Part shown: positions 1-7,643 of the stretch, piece by piece
Layout of the letters: every line of letters starts with the position of its first letter
How positions within the stretch are numbered: position 1 is the first letter of the stretch
Assembly (NCBI GenBank): GCA_017463325.1
Contig: JAFTPK010000017.1
Span: forward strand, 1 to 64,000
DNA: 64,000 bases
Direction: 5' to 3'
DNA from: Clostridia bacterium
GTDB taxonomy: Bacteria > Bacillota > Clostridia > Christensenellales > Borkfalkiaceae
Program-made: the position numbers and the translations under genes
The notes under the pieces: model-generated
What the model saw: only the letters and a program-made list of their open reading frames with translations
Database searches by the model: none
What the model was told of the DNA's origin: nothing

Positions 1-74
1 AAAATTTAAAAATTTTTAAAAAGTTTTTTAAGGTGCAAAAAAGGCGCGGAAGATAGCTCCACGCCTTACCGTTT

Positions 75-950
75 TTATATGGAAAGCAACGCCACGGCCA
101 CAGCACCGACAAGGATCCCGATCCATTGCCACCATTTCAATCGCTCCTTGAAAACCAAAACGGAGAATAAAGTGGTGATCGAAAGCCCGCCTACCGCAAG
201 CACGGGATAGATCATGCTCGACGAAAGAGAAGACGTTGCTAGCCGCATAACGCACACATTGAGCAGCACATTAAACGCGCCCTTGAGTACGGGGAAATAC
301 CACGAACTTTTAACGATCGTCTTAGAATCGCTTTTATTGCTACGCAGATAATTAAAAAGCCCCAACGCAAGCCCGAGTATCATAGCAAACGCCATCAGCA
401 TATTGCCGTGCGCGCCGTCGTATACCGCTTGCTGCGAACGTTGAATAATGGTACAGCCCGCGTTGAGCACGCACGTCATTACCGCAAAGAAGAGCCATTT
501 CCACGAAAAGCCCTTTTGCTCTTTTTGTTCCTTACCCTTATACAAGCAAAGGAAAATAGAAGTGATTACGAGCAACAAGCCGACGATTACAAGCGGCGTC
601 ACTTGTGCATTCCAGAAAATAAATCCCCAAAGCGTCACGAGAATAAGCGAGAATTGCAAAAACAGCGAAGTGATCGCAACTGGGCCGGACTTCAACGCGA
701 GAATGGTGCAAAAATTGCAGATGGCGTAGCACGCGCCAAACCCGAGCGAATATAAAAGCACGCCCGGCTCGAAAACGAAACCGTCCGCGAGAAACAAGAT
801 CCACCAGCCCAAACAAACGGTGCAAAGCACGATCAGCGAATACAGCGGGGAGGCGTCTTTTTTATCCACCGTTTTTTGATTGTAAAAGGCGGCGAAAATG
901 CTCGACGTAGACATACAAAAAACGGACAAAATTAAATATACATAGGGCAT
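75..950 (-). CDS. EamA/DMT-family membrane transporter
   Basis: The 291-residue protein consists almost entirely of hydrophobic helices, about ten segments, arranged as two tandem halves of similar layout. That is the architecture of the drug/metabolite transporter (EamA) superfamily, whose members export or import small metabolites. The second half starts near residue 150 after a short basic linker (KGKEQKEQKG). The start ATG at 950 is preceded by a purine-rich RBS (AAGAGG) and a good sigma-A promoter. The gene stands alone, so the substrate cannot be inferred. The family call is firm; the function is open. Confidence 0.85.
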   Translation of the reverse strand: MPYVYLILSVFCMSTSSIFAAFYNQKTVDKKDASPLYSLIVLCTVCLGWWILFLADGFVFEPGVLLYSLGFGACYAICNFCTILALKSGPVAITSLFLQFSLILVTLWGFIFWNAQVTPLVIVGLLLVITSIFLCLYKGKEQKEQKGFSWKWLFFAVMTCVLNAGCTIIQRSQQAVYDGAHGNMLMAFAMILGLALGLFNYLRSNKSDSKTIVKSSWYFPVLKGAFNVLLNVCVMRLATSSLSSSMIYPVLAVGGLSITTLFSVLVFKERLKWWQWIGILVGAVAVALLSI

Positions 951-980
951 AATTTTTTCCTCTTAATGAAAGTACTTTTT

Positions 981-1008
981 ATTATATTCCTTTTTTTATA
1001 TTTGTCAA
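981..1008 (-). promoter_or_regulatory. Sigma-A-type promoter of the EamA gene
   Basis: On the minus strand TTGACA (1008-1003) and TATAAT (986-981) are separated by 16 bp and lie 31 bp upstream of the start codon. Both hexamers match consensus exactly. Confidence 0.75.
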
Positions 1009-1067
1009 CTGTTTTAAACGGATAAATTTTTATATGATATTATATATTGTCGCGCGTGCGCGCGCGT

Positions 1068-1096
1068 AAAAAACACGCCTTTAAAGCGTGTTTTTT
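1068..1096. terminator. Bidirectional intrinsic terminator
   Basis: An 11-bp perfect stem with A-tract and T-tract flanks (AAAAAACACGC / GCGTGTTTTTT) and a 7-nt loop. It lies just downstream of the minus-strand DUF2752 gene. An alternating CG run precedes it at about 1050-1066. Confidence 0.8.
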
Positions 1097-1120
1097 ATTT
1101 TGATGAAGTAAAATTACTCT

Positions 1121-1477
1121 TTAAATATAGTATAAAATCCAGCGTACAACAAACCCAAATAATATCAAAGCAAGGACAATCATATCAACCCAGCGATTTC
1201 CTGTTAATTTTCCGTCAAACCAAAAATAACAATATAAAATCGGAATGCTCCAAAACATAAAATGGGCGCGAAAAGCCGCCGAAAAATCCAATCTAATTAC
1301 AGCAAAAAACGCCGAAGTTAATCCGCAACCATAGCAATGAAGTCCAAAAAAATTTTTCCAGCTGCAACCGATATCAAAAAAATAAAACAGCAATGCTCGT
1401 ATAATAAAAAGATTTGTTAAGCAAAACTTTAATAATGGCTTTTTAACTTTAAAAATACGCAACAATATATTTTTCAA
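1121..1477 (-). CDS. DUF2752-family small membrane protein
   Basis: This 118-residue protein carries the DUF2752 hallmark, a cysteine/glycine motif of the form C-x-G-C-G-L-T (about residues 48-54), followed by hydrophobic helices. The family has no established reaction. The start is a TTG that overlaps the TGA stop of the upstream TM2 gene as TTGA, so the two genes are translationally coupled. DUF2752 and TM2 proteins are often encoded together, which supports the reading. Transcription presumably comes from the XRE-controlled promoter at 1914-1942. Confidence 0.7.
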   Translation of the reverse strand: MKNILLRIFKVKKPLLKFCLTNLFIIRALLFYFFDIGCSWKNFFGLHCYGCGLTSAFFAVIRLDFSAAFRAHFMFWSIPILYCYFWFDGKLTGNRWVDMIVLALILFGFVVRWILYYI

Positions 1478-1881
1478 TTCTGCAAAAGATTTCCATTAGC
1501 ATCTTTGTTTATTTTACCGCAAAGAATTAAAATTCCTTCAATCAAGCCCCAAATGCCACCAATCCCAAGAGTACACATAGAAGCAAATATTTGTGCAACC
1601 GCTTTTCCCGTATATCCGAAATAAAAATTATGCACACCGATACCCCCGAGAAAAATTCCTAATAACCCCGCCGTTAATTTTGATTTCGTCCCAACTTTTC
1701 TTTCTTCGCTATTGTTCTTTTTTTCAAGAGAATATCCGCAAGAAAGACATACCTGCGCGCCCGCCTCAACATTTGCACCACAATGAAAACAATACTTGTC
1801 TCCATCACCATTCTTATAACCGCAAGCAACGCATATAGCTGCTTGCTCTTCAATTTGTTTTCCGCAATTTCTACAATACAT
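1474..1881 (-). CDS. Zinc-ribbon plus TM2-domain membrane protein
   Basis: The 135-residue protein begins with two zinc-ribbon-like CxxC pairs (YCRNCGKQ, ICVACGY) and a second ribbon (YCFHCGAN, VCLSCGY). A lysine-rich linker leads to a TM2 domain of two helices with the glycine-rich turn GGIGVHNFYFG that defines the family. Such proteins are common in Firmicutes; their role is unknown. The start at 1881 follows an AGGAGA RBS. The gene is divergent from an XRE regulator, and its promoter spacer is occupied by a perfect palindrome. Confidence 0.85.
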   Translation of the reverse strand: MYCRNCGKQIEEQAAICVACGYKNGDGDKYCFHCGANVEAGAQVCLSCGYSLEKKNNSEERKVGTKSKLTAGLLGIFLGGIGVHNFYFGYTGKAVAQIFASMCTLGIGGIWGLIEGILILCGKINKDANGNLLQN

Positions 1882-1913
1882 ATTTCATCTCCTAAATTTA
1901 TAATACTGGTATT

Positions 1914-1942
1914 ATTATAACACTAATTTTAGTGTATGTCAA
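1914..1942 (-). promoter_or_regulatory. Promoter with palindromic operator in the spacer
   Basis: On the minus strand TTGACA (1942-1937) and TATAAT (1919-1914) are spaced by exactly 17 bp. The spacer holds the perfect inverted repeat ACACTAA-TT-TTAGTGT at 1920-1935. A second half-site TTAGTGT recurs at 1957-1963, next to the start of the divergent XRE gene. This is the geometry of a repressor operator. The inferred repressor is the neighbouring XRE protein. Confidence 0.75.
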
Positions 1943-1975
1943 ATAAAAACACGGTGTTTAGTGTAATATATTGTC

Positions 1976-2185
1976 ATGAAAACATTTGGGGAAAATTTAA
2001 AATATTTTAGAAAACTAAACAAAATCAGTCAAAAGGATTTTGCAAATAAAATGAAAACAACGCAACAGCGAATAAGTGAATGGGAATGTGATAAAGTAGA
2101 ACCGTCGCTTTACAATATAATAAAAATATTAAAGATTTTTGAAATTACTTTTGAAGAACTAACCGAGGGAATGGAAGAAAAATAA
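1976..2185 (+). CDS. XRE-family helix-turn-helix regulator
   Basis: A 69-residue stand-alone HTH_3 (Cro/CI type) domain. The recognisable signature is LKYFRKLNKISQKDFA followed by a recognition helix with TTQQRISEWE (about residues 28-37). There is no effector or dimerisation domain beyond the HTH. The gene is divergent from the TM2/DUF2752 operon. The ATG has no clear Shine-Dalgarno and sits only about 10 bp after an AT-rich candidate -10, so weak or leaderless translation is possible. It likely represses both itself and the TM2 operon. Confidence 0.85.
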   Translation: MKTFGENLKYFRKLNKISQKDFANKMKTTQQRISEWECDKVEPSLYNIIKILKIFEITFEELTEGMEEK

Positions 2186-2229
2186 AACGCGCCGCGTAAG
2201 GCGTGCTTTTACCGTTCCTTTCTCAACTT

Positions 2230-2269
2230 AAAAAGTTGCTCCGTATACGGTGATACGGAGCAACTTTTT
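2230..2269. terminator. Convergent bidirectional terminator
   Basis: A perfect 17-bp stem starting AAAAAGTTGCTCCGTAT, closing on a 6-nt loop and ending in a T-tract. It sits between the converging XRE gene and the 73-residue membrane protein and can serve both strands. Confidence 0.9.
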
Positions 2270-2279
2270 ATCATTCCCT

Positions 2280-2501
2280 TTAAATTTCCAGTACTGCACC
2301 TTTCCAGAGCAGGAAAACGATATCGAGGATCCACGTAACGCAGGTACCTGCAACGATCCAAACGATCCCGAGAATGATGTTCGGCATAGTGCCCTTACAA
2401 ATACGGTAAATGCCGTAAATGATCCCGTCAATAAACGGAAGAGCAAACACGATTTTAAGCCAAAGGGGAAGCGCGTCCATCCATTTTCTGAATTCTGCCA
2501 T
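2280..2501 (-). CDS. Small two-helix membrane protein
   Basis: The 73-residue protein has two hydrophobic segments, around residues 14-35 and 41-68. Its glycine/isoleucine pattern (GIIYGIYRICKG) vaguely resembles small TM2 or Pmp3-like proteins, but no signature is complete. The RBS AAGGAGG lies 7 nt before the ATG. A promoter TTGATA-17-TATAAT is at 2562-2534. It is monocistronic between two terminator-like regions. Function unknown. Confidence 0.7.
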   Translation of the reverse strand: MAEFRKWMDALPLWLKIVFALPFIDGIIYGIYRICKGTMPNIILGIVWIVAGTCVTWILDIVFLLWKGAVLEI

Positions 2502-2533
2502 AATTAAAACCTCCTTATATTCTTTCCTATTCT

Positions 2534-2562
2534 ATTATACTACGCGTTTTTCTAAATATCAA
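2534..2562 (-). promoter_or_regulatory. Promoter of the 73-residue membrane protein
   Basis: Minus-strand TTGATA (2562-2557) and TATAAT (2539-2534) with a 17-bp spacer, followed by an AAGGAGG RBS. Confidence 0.65.
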
Positions 2563-2582
2563 CAGTTTTCGACAAATTTTTT

Positions 2583-2810
2583 TTACTTGTTTTTTCCGTC
2601 TTTGGGTTGAAAAAAATCAGGTTGCGGCTCCTGTTCCCCTTTTTCCGCGCTCTCCTGTTTCCTTTTACAATAAAGCATAGCAAGAAAAAACACCCCCGCC
2701 GCTGCAAGCGCGATCAGGGCATAGCCCATCTCCCAAAAAGTCCCGATCGGAAAAATCGCCGCAAGACAAACGGCGCAAAGAACGGTAAATAGAATCCGCA
2801 ACGTTTTCAT
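2583..2810 (-). CDS. Small hydrophobic protein coupled to parB-like gene
   Basis: The 75-residue protein has two predicted transmembrane helices (about residues 5-25 and 29-47) and a charged C-terminal tail rich in K, E and Q. Its ATG overlaps the TGA of the upstream parB-like gene (ATGA, 2807-2810), so it is probably co-translated with it. No family was recognised. It could anchor or modulate the ParB-like protein, but that is only suggested by the coupling. Confidence 0.6.
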   Translation of the reverse strand: MKTLRILFTVLCAVCLAAIFPIGTFWEMGYALIALAAAGVFFLAMLYCKRKQESAEKGEQEPQPDFFQPKDGKNK

Positions 2811-3619
2811 ATTCCCTCCTCGATCCTAGAAACTAATTCCTCGATCCTATACAAATCTTCCTCCGAGGAATAATCTATACAAATTCTCCCCTTTTCTGCG
2901 CTCCCGATCAACGTCACGCGCGAACGGGTCAACATACGGAGCTTTTCAAGCATTACCTTAATTTCTTCCTTGCGCTGTTTATTTGCGTTTCTCGTTCGCT
3001 TTTTCTCCGTTAAAAAGCTCCCCACCGCCTTTTCAGCCTCGCGGACGGTATATTTCCCGTCGATCACCGAACGGGCGAACGCGTATTGTTTTTCTTTGGG
3101 TACCTTAACGAGAGTACGCGCGTGCCCCGCCGTCAGCTCCCCGCTCTCAATCAGTCCGATCACCTCGGGCGAGAGGGTTAAAAGCCGTAGCGTGTTCGCC
3201 ACCGCAGGTCGAGAATATCCCGTAAGTGCGGCTACCGTGTCTTGCGTAAGCCCAAATTCGCTCACTAACCGTTTCATTAAATACGCCTCGTCAATTGCCG
3301 AAAGTTCCCCCTCCTTGATCCGCTCCGCCACGGCGAACATTTCCGCCTCCGTTTGCCCAAAAACGTACACTCTTACTTTGGCTGTTTTCGCACCCGAAAC
3401 GATCAGCGCATAATAATCCTTTTCCCCCGCAAGCAAGACGTACTCCCCGTCCACGCGGTTGACGGAAAGAGTAGGCTCGCCGTTTAAAATAAATTTTGCG
3501 GCGCGTTTTTTCAGTTCCCTGTCTTTATACGGGCTTTCCGCTCTACAAACGATTTGTTCAAGCGGTAGCGTTTCTTCCGTATAAACCACTTTTAAAAGCT
3601 CTGCTTTACTTCTTCTCAC
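2807..3619 (-). CDS. ParB/Spo0J-Noc-like protein with degenerate CTPase motif
   Basis: The 270-residue protein has the ParB N-terminal region (about residues 10-95), then a central helix-turn-helix region with the family signature (LVSEFGLTQDTVAALTGYSRPAVANTLR split over about 113-143; GELTAGHARTLV near 158-170), then a basic linker and a C-terminal dimerisation-like domain. The conserved CTP-binding box, normally GERRWRA, reads GEKDYYA here, so the arginines that contact nucleotide are gone. No parA/soj neighbour and no consensus parS palindrome was found in the window. It is encoded near the origin, as ParB and Noc usually are. It may be a Noc-like or specialised DNA-binding paralogue. Confidence 0.8.
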   Translation of the reverse strand: MRRSKAELLKVVYTEETLPLEQIVCRAESPYKDRELKKRAAKFILNGEPTLSVNRVDGEYVLLAGEKDYYALIVSGAKTAKVRVYVFGQTEAEMFAVAERIKEGELSAIDEAYLMKRLVSEFGLTQDTVAALTGYSRPAVANTLRLLTLSPEVIGLIESGELTAGHARTLVKVPKEKQYAFARSVIDGKYTVREAEKAVGSFLTEKKRTRNANKQRKEEIKVMLEKLRMLTRSRVTLIGSAEKGRICIDYSSEEDLYRIEELVSRIEEGI

Positions 3620-3637
3620 CGTGATCCTCTTCTTTCA

Positions 3638-3674
3638 AAAATCGGCGTGAACGCATACACGCCCCGCCGATTTT
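3638..3674 (-). terminator. ftsH terminator carrying a copy of the dispersed repeat
   Basis: Stem AAAATCGGCG / CGCCGATTTT (10 bp) directly downstream of ftsH. The loop segment 3644-3665, read on the minus strand, begins GGGGCGTGTATGCGTTC, a diverged copy of the dispersed GGGCAGGTATGCGTTGAA repeat. Confidence 0.75.
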
Positions 3675-3677
3675 CAT

Positions 3678-5585
3678 TTACTCTGCCGTTTTCTCTTCAC
3701 CGCCGCCAAGCAAGGAATTTACTCTGCGGTTTCCGTCCTGCGCGTCCATGTACGCAATGACCTCTTTGTAATCCTTCCCCGCCATCAGCATTTCCACTTC
3801 TTCGGTGTAGATCGTTTCTTTTTCTACGAGTACCCTTGACATATTGTCGAGAATACTGCGGTTTTCCTTCAAAAGCGCTAAGGCTCTGTCGTACGCCTCG
3901 GAAATGATACGCCGTACCTCGGCGTCGATCTTCGCTGCCGTTTCCTGCGAATAGGTCTTTTCCGAATGTCCGTATTCCATACCCACGAACACGGGTTGAT
4001 CGCTATCGTACGCCACAAGACCAAGCTCCTCACTCATACCGTATTGCGTGATCATACGCCTTGCGGTGTTGGTGACCGAACGAAGGTCGCCGCTTGCGCC
4101 CTGCGTCACGTCCTTTACGACGAGGGCTTCCGCCGCTCTGCCGCCGAGCGTCATACAAATATCGTCCAGCATTTGATTATAGCTATGGAACACGCTGTCC
4201 TCTGCGGGACGGGTCATGGTGAAACCGCCTGCGCCGTTGCCGCGAGGAATGATCGTGACCTCGTGCACGGGGTCGCAATTTTTACAAAGCCCTGCAAGCA
4301 CCGCGTGACCCGATTCGTGATAAGCAATGATACGCTTATCTGCTTCGGTGATAACGTGGCTCTTCTTTTTCAAGCCCATTACCGTCTTATCAAACGCGTC
4401 GTAGACGTCCACGTTTTCAATAAGCTTTCTGCCCGCGCGCGCCGCCAAAATTGCTGCCTCGTTCAACAGATTAGCAAGCTCCGCCCCCGAGAACCCAACG
4501 GTGATACGAGCAATCGTCTTGAAGTTGACGTCGGTTGCAAACGGTTTGTTTCGCGCGTGCACCTTCAAAATCTGTTCTCTTCCTTTTACGTCGGGAAGAT
4601 TGACGTTGATCTGTCTGTCAAAACGCCCGGGACGAAGAAGAGCAGGGTCCAGGATATCCGCACGGTTAGTCGCTGCCATGACGATCACACCGTCCGTCGT
4701 TTCAAAGCCGTCCATGGCGACAAGGATTTGGTTGAGCGTCTGTTCTCTTTCGTCATGACCGCCGCCAAGCCCTGCGCCTCTGCGACGCCCAACGGCGTCG
4801 ATTTCATCAATAAAGATGATCGCAGGCTGATTTTTCTTCGCTACGTCGAACAGATCGCGTACACGCGACGCACCGACGCCCACGTACATTTCCACGAAAT
4901 CAGAGCCGGAAACGGAGAAGAACGGAACGCCCGCTTCCCCTGCAACCGCTTTCGCAAACAGCGTTTTACCCGTTCCGGGAGGCCCGACGAGCAAAATCCC
5001 GCGCGGCACTTTCGCGCCGAGGTCGGCAAATTTTTTCGGGGATTTGAGGAATTCAACGACTTCCTGCAATTCCTCTTTCTCTTCCTCCGCGCCCGCGACG
5101 TCCGCAAAACGCACCTTTAAATTGTTCTGCACGTGCGCTTTGGTCTTGCCGATATTCATAGCCTTGGCGTTAGCGCCCGACATCTGCCGCATCAGGATAA
5201 AGAATACGAGCGCGACGATCCCAACCATGAGCATAGGGAACAGGCTTTCGAGCATAGACCCCGAGTTGGGGTTGGAAAATTCGACGGTAAGGTTGGAAAG
5301 GTCAACACCGCTCGCAATCAAGGTCGCCTCAAACGCCGCCCAGTCGGAATAATAATGCAGGGCGGGCGCGTTGACCGTAAACGCCTTTCCTGTTGCCGTT
5401 TTCCCCGTCCACACGAACGCGTTCACGTAGATCTCGACGATTTCCCCGCTTTCGATCTTCGCGCGGAATTGAGAAAAGGAGAGCTGCGACGCCGACGCGA
5501 TATAATCGGAAAGCAACGCCCCGACGATCAATACCGCCGCAATGGCGACACATACCCAAATAATGACTTTCGTTTTCTTATTCAA
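3678..5585 (-). CDS. ftsH: ATP-dependent zinc metalloprotease FtsH
   Basis: FtsH is a membrane-anchored AAA+ protease that extracts and degrades membrane and regulatory proteins. The 635-residue sequence shows TM1 (about 7-26), a small extracytoplasmic domain, TM2 (about 115-133), Walker A GPPGTGKT (201-208), Walker B IIFIDEID (256-263), the second region of homology (AATNRAD...RPGRFDR), and the zinc-binding protease motif HESGH (423-427). A GASGD segment later supplies the third zinc ligand. Length and order are typical. The start at 5585 has an AAGGAG RBS. The gene abuts a DnaA-box-rich intergenic region, not its usual tilS-hpt neighbours. Confidence 0.97.
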   Translation of the reverse strand: MNKKTKVIIWVCVAIAAVLIVGALLSDYIASASQLSFSQFRAKIESGEIVEIYVNAFVWTGKTATGKAFTVNAPALHYYSDWAAFEATLIASGVDLSNLTVEFSNPNSGSMLESLFPMLMVGIVALVFFILMRQMSGANAKAMNIGKTKAHVQNNLKVRFADVAGAEEEKEELQEVVEFLKSPKKFADLGAKVPRGILLVGPPGTGKTLFAKAVAGEAGVPFFSVSGSDFVEMYVGVGASRVRDLFDVAKKNQPAIIFIDEIDAVGRRRGAGLGGGHDEREQTLNQILVAMDGFETTDGVIVMAATNRADILDPALLRPGRFDRQINVNLPDVKGREQILKVHARNKPFATDVNFKTIARITVGFSGAELANLLNEAAILAARAGRKLIENVDVYDAFDKTVMGLKKKSHVITEADKRIIAYHESGHAVLAGLCKNCDPVHEVTIIPRGNGAGGFTMTRPAEDSVFHSYNQMLDDICMTLGGRAAEALVVKDVTQGASGDLRSVTNTARRMITQYGMSEELGLVAYDSDQPVFVGMEYGHSEKTYSQETAAKIDAEVRRIISEAYDRALALLKENRSILDNMSRVLVEKETIYTEEVEMLMAGKDYKEVIAYMDAQDGNRRVNSLLGGGEEKTAE

Positions 5586-5813
5586 AATAAAACTCCTTCC
5601 GTTTTTTCATTCGGAAAAAAACGGTATTTTATTTATATATAAACGCGAGAGAATGTTTTTAGACGAAAAAATAAATTTTCTCGCATGATTTTAGTATATT
5701 TATTTTACCATAAATTCCCTTGTATTTCAAGCAGAACAGCAGGTAAATTTAAAAAATTTAACAAACTCTCACATTCGTTCAACGTTTCTTCACATTCTTT
5801 AAAGGATATTCAT

Positions 5814-6188
5814 TGTGGATAATTTATGAAATCCCCCCTATCAAAACGAACGTTTGTGGAAAACTCGCGCGGTTTTTTTGTTTTTATTCCTTTTTTATTG
5901 AAAGCGGAAAAAGTTTTCCACTTGTAAAACAGGAAAATATCCCTTTTTTAGAATGGGAAAAATGACGGTATTTATCCACTAAAAGCGGGGTGAATTTCTG
6001 TTTTTTTCGTTATTTTAAGGAAAATTTTCCATATTTTGTGTAAAATTTAAAAATTTTATCCACAATTTTAAAAAAATCTCCGTGGAAAACTCAAAGTTAT
6101 CCACAGAGAGGGGGAAATTTTAGTTTTTATCCACTTTTTTCATTATTAAATGAATAAAATTTGAACGCTTTTAAAAGGGTTTTCCACA
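5814..6188. other. DnaA-box cluster (possible second origin module)
   Basis: The 613-bp gap between ftsH and queT is AT-rich and contains three perfect TTATCCACA boxes (5822-5814 minus, 6056-6064 plus, 6097-6105 plus), two TTTTCCACA boxes (5863-5855 minus, 6180-6188 plus), and several one-mismatch boxes (TTATCCACT at 5972 and 6127, TTTTCCACT at 5914, TTTTCCACG at 6089-6081 minus). An AT-rich stretch around 6035-6075 could melt. No TAG-trio array is seen here, unlike at 13.8 kb. It could be an accessory origin half or a DnaA-titration/regulatory locus. The remainder of the gap (5586-5813) holds the ftsH leader and no gene. Confidence 0.75.
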
Positions 6189-6198
6189 AAAAATCAGT

Positions 6199-6732
6199 CT
6201 AAAAACCACCGATCCCTTTATTTCTCATGCGGGAAACGGTCAGCGCGAGCGGCGTACCGAGCAAATACACCCAAACGCTTTCGGTAACGGCAAGGGAAAG
6301 GGCGTAAGCGGCATATGCCGTACCCACCGCGCCGTACCCACCTAAGTCGCCGCATAAAAATATAATAATCAGCGGGATCGCAAGGGCGTTCAACAAAACG
6401 GGAAAGACCCCACCTACGAAAATGCGGAGCTTTTCGCCGCGAATCGCCTTTCCCACAAAATAGGTGCAAAGCGCGGCAAGTAAGGTCACAGCCGAGCCGA
6501 TAAAGACGTCGTAGATCCAAAAAGGGGAAAAGGCGTTGGCGATCATGCAGCCCACCCACAGCGCGGGAACTGCCTCTACGAAAAAAAGAGGCAATATACA
6601 AAGCGCCTCCGCAGGTCGGATCTGCAAAATCCCGACGTACGGCATTTGACCAAAAGCCAAAGTGAGCGCAACGTATAAAGCCGCGATTACCCCCGCGCGG
6701 CAAAGCCGCTTGGTAGAAAAAAGTCCGTTCAT
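6199..6732 (-). CDS. queT: QueT-family queuosine-precursor ECF transporter S component
   Basis: The 177-residue integral membrane protein has about six hydrophobic helices and the QueT-family pattern around GILQIRPAEALCILPLFF (about residues 34-51), followed by PALWVGCMIAN. QueT is the substrate-binding S component of an energy-coupling factor transporter and imports queuosine precursors such as preQ1 for tRNA modification. The upstream leader folds like a preQ1-I riboswitch that overlaps the RBS, which independently supports the substrate. Start ATG at 6732, with GAGG 9 nt upstream. No ECF energising module is in the window. Confidence 0.9.
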   Translation of the reverse strand: MNGLFSTKRLCRAGVIAALYVALTLAFGQMPYVGILQIRPAEALCILPLFFVEAVPALWVGCMIANAFSPFWIYDVFIGSAVTLLAALCTYFVGKAIRGEKLRIFVGGVFPVLLNALAIPLIIIFLCGDLGGYGAVGTAYAAYALSLAVTESVWVYLLGTPLALTVSRMRNKGIGGF

Positions 6733-6741
6733 AAAATTGTA

Positions 6742-6783
6742 CCTCGGTTTTTTTATTTGGAAGTGTTTACCGAAAACCTTCCG
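6742..6783 (-). promoter_or_regulatory. preQ1-I-like riboswitch upstream of queT
   Basis: In the minus-strand leader, GGAAG (6782-6778) pairs with CTTCC (6763-6759), enclosing a loop containing CGGT. An A-rich linker (AAATAAAAAAA) is followed by ACCG (6748-6745), which can pair with the loop CGGT to form an H-type pseudoknot. The RBS GAGG (6745-6742) directly abuts and overlaps the pseudoknot strand. Size, A-rich tail and placement match preQ1-I aptamers that sequester the RBS when ligand binds. The exact identity of the ligand-contacting cytosine is not certain. Confidence 0.65.
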
Positions 6784-6789
6784 AAAAGT

Positions 6790-6818
6790 ATTGTATCAAA
6801 TTTTTCGGCGGCTGTCAA
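6790..6818 (-). promoter_or_regulatory. queT promoter
   Basis: Minus-strand TTGACA (6818-6813) and TACAAT (6795-6790), 17-bp spacer. The -35 overlaps the end of the upstream cvpA gene. Confidence 0.8.
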
Positions 6819-7525
6819 GAAATAAACGCTGAAAAAATCAAATGTATAGGGTTGGAATTATAAAAAGCTCGAAGCACCATGGTCTGATTGAAAAAGGTAT
6901 GCAGCCCCTCGTTAGGGATAAGCGCGACGATCGCAAGAATGACGCAAGTGAGCGCAAGCCCTTTCAGCGCGCCGACGAGCACCCCGCCCAAACGGTTGAT
7001 TTTTCTGAGCAAGAAACAGCTCTCCGCAAGACGATTTAAAAGCCCTTTTAATATCCGCACAAGAAGCTTTACAAGGAAAAAGAGAACGATCCCGCACAAA
7101 AGCAGCGTCAAATATTGCGAAATTTCCATGCCAACGTATTCCCCGAGCAGGGTACCCGCGGCAACGTCGGGGGTAAGCGCGGTAATCTCCGCGAGCACGG
7201 AGGCTTTTAAAAATTCAGGTAAGGGTAATGCGGCGATCTGTGCCTCGATCCCCTGCGAGGAAATGTCCACGTTAAAGGGTGCAATCCCCGAAAGCCAACC
7301 CCCGATCTTCTCCGAAAGCAGCCCCTCTAATCCAAACAGACCGTTCGTGCCCGTTTGTAACCGTGCCGCAAACAGGAGCGCGATTATGACGGCAAGAATG
7401 GTAGAAACAAAGGAGAAAAACACGCCGATAAAGCCCTTACGCCCGTCTACGAGCATAAGCACGATCAGTAGCGCGAAAAATACAATATCCGCGATATACG
7501 CCGTTTGAAAAGCCATAGCAAGCAT
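6815..7525 (-). CDS. CvpA-family membrane protein
   Basis: The 236-residue protein opens with the CvpA pattern (an N-terminal helix, the short basic loop DGRKGFIG, then a second helix), followed by two further hydrophobic stretches (about 130-155 and 185-210). CvpA proteins are inner-membrane proteins linked to colicin V production in E. coli and to envelope homeostasis elsewhere; the mechanism is unclear. The start follows an AAGGAGG RBS and a promoter at 7554-7582. It is divergent from yyaC. Confidence 0.8.
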   Translation of the reverse strand: MLAMAFQTAYIADIVFFALLIVLMLVDGRKGFIGVFFSFVSTILAVIIALLFAARLQTGTNGLFGLEGLLSEKIGGWLSGIAPFNVDISSQGIEAQIAALPLPEFLKASVLAEITALTPDVAAGTLLGEYVGMEISQYLTLLLCGIVLFFLVKLLVRILKGLLNRLAESCFLLRKINRLGGVLVGALKGLALTCVILAIVALIPNEGLHTFFNQTMVLRAFYNSNPIHLIFSAFIS

Positions 7526-7553
7526 CTTCTTTCCTCCTTAAAACGATACATTG

Positions 7554-7582
7554 ATTATAGCACATCTTTGAAAAAAATACAA
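7554..7582 (-). promoter_or_regulatory. cvpA promoter
   Basis: Minus-strand TTGTAT (7582-7577), 17-bp spacer, TATAAT (7559-7554), 28 bp upstream of the start codon. Confidence 0.65.
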
Positions 7583-7643
7583 GACTTTTTAAAAAAATTT
7601 TTTCTCCGTTTAAAAAACGGAAAAAAAGGCAAATATTTACCGT

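Noticed and set aside
3966..5120. 384-codon plus-strand frame opposite ftsH
   Set aside because: A mirror of the FtsH coding sequence with no protein family features.
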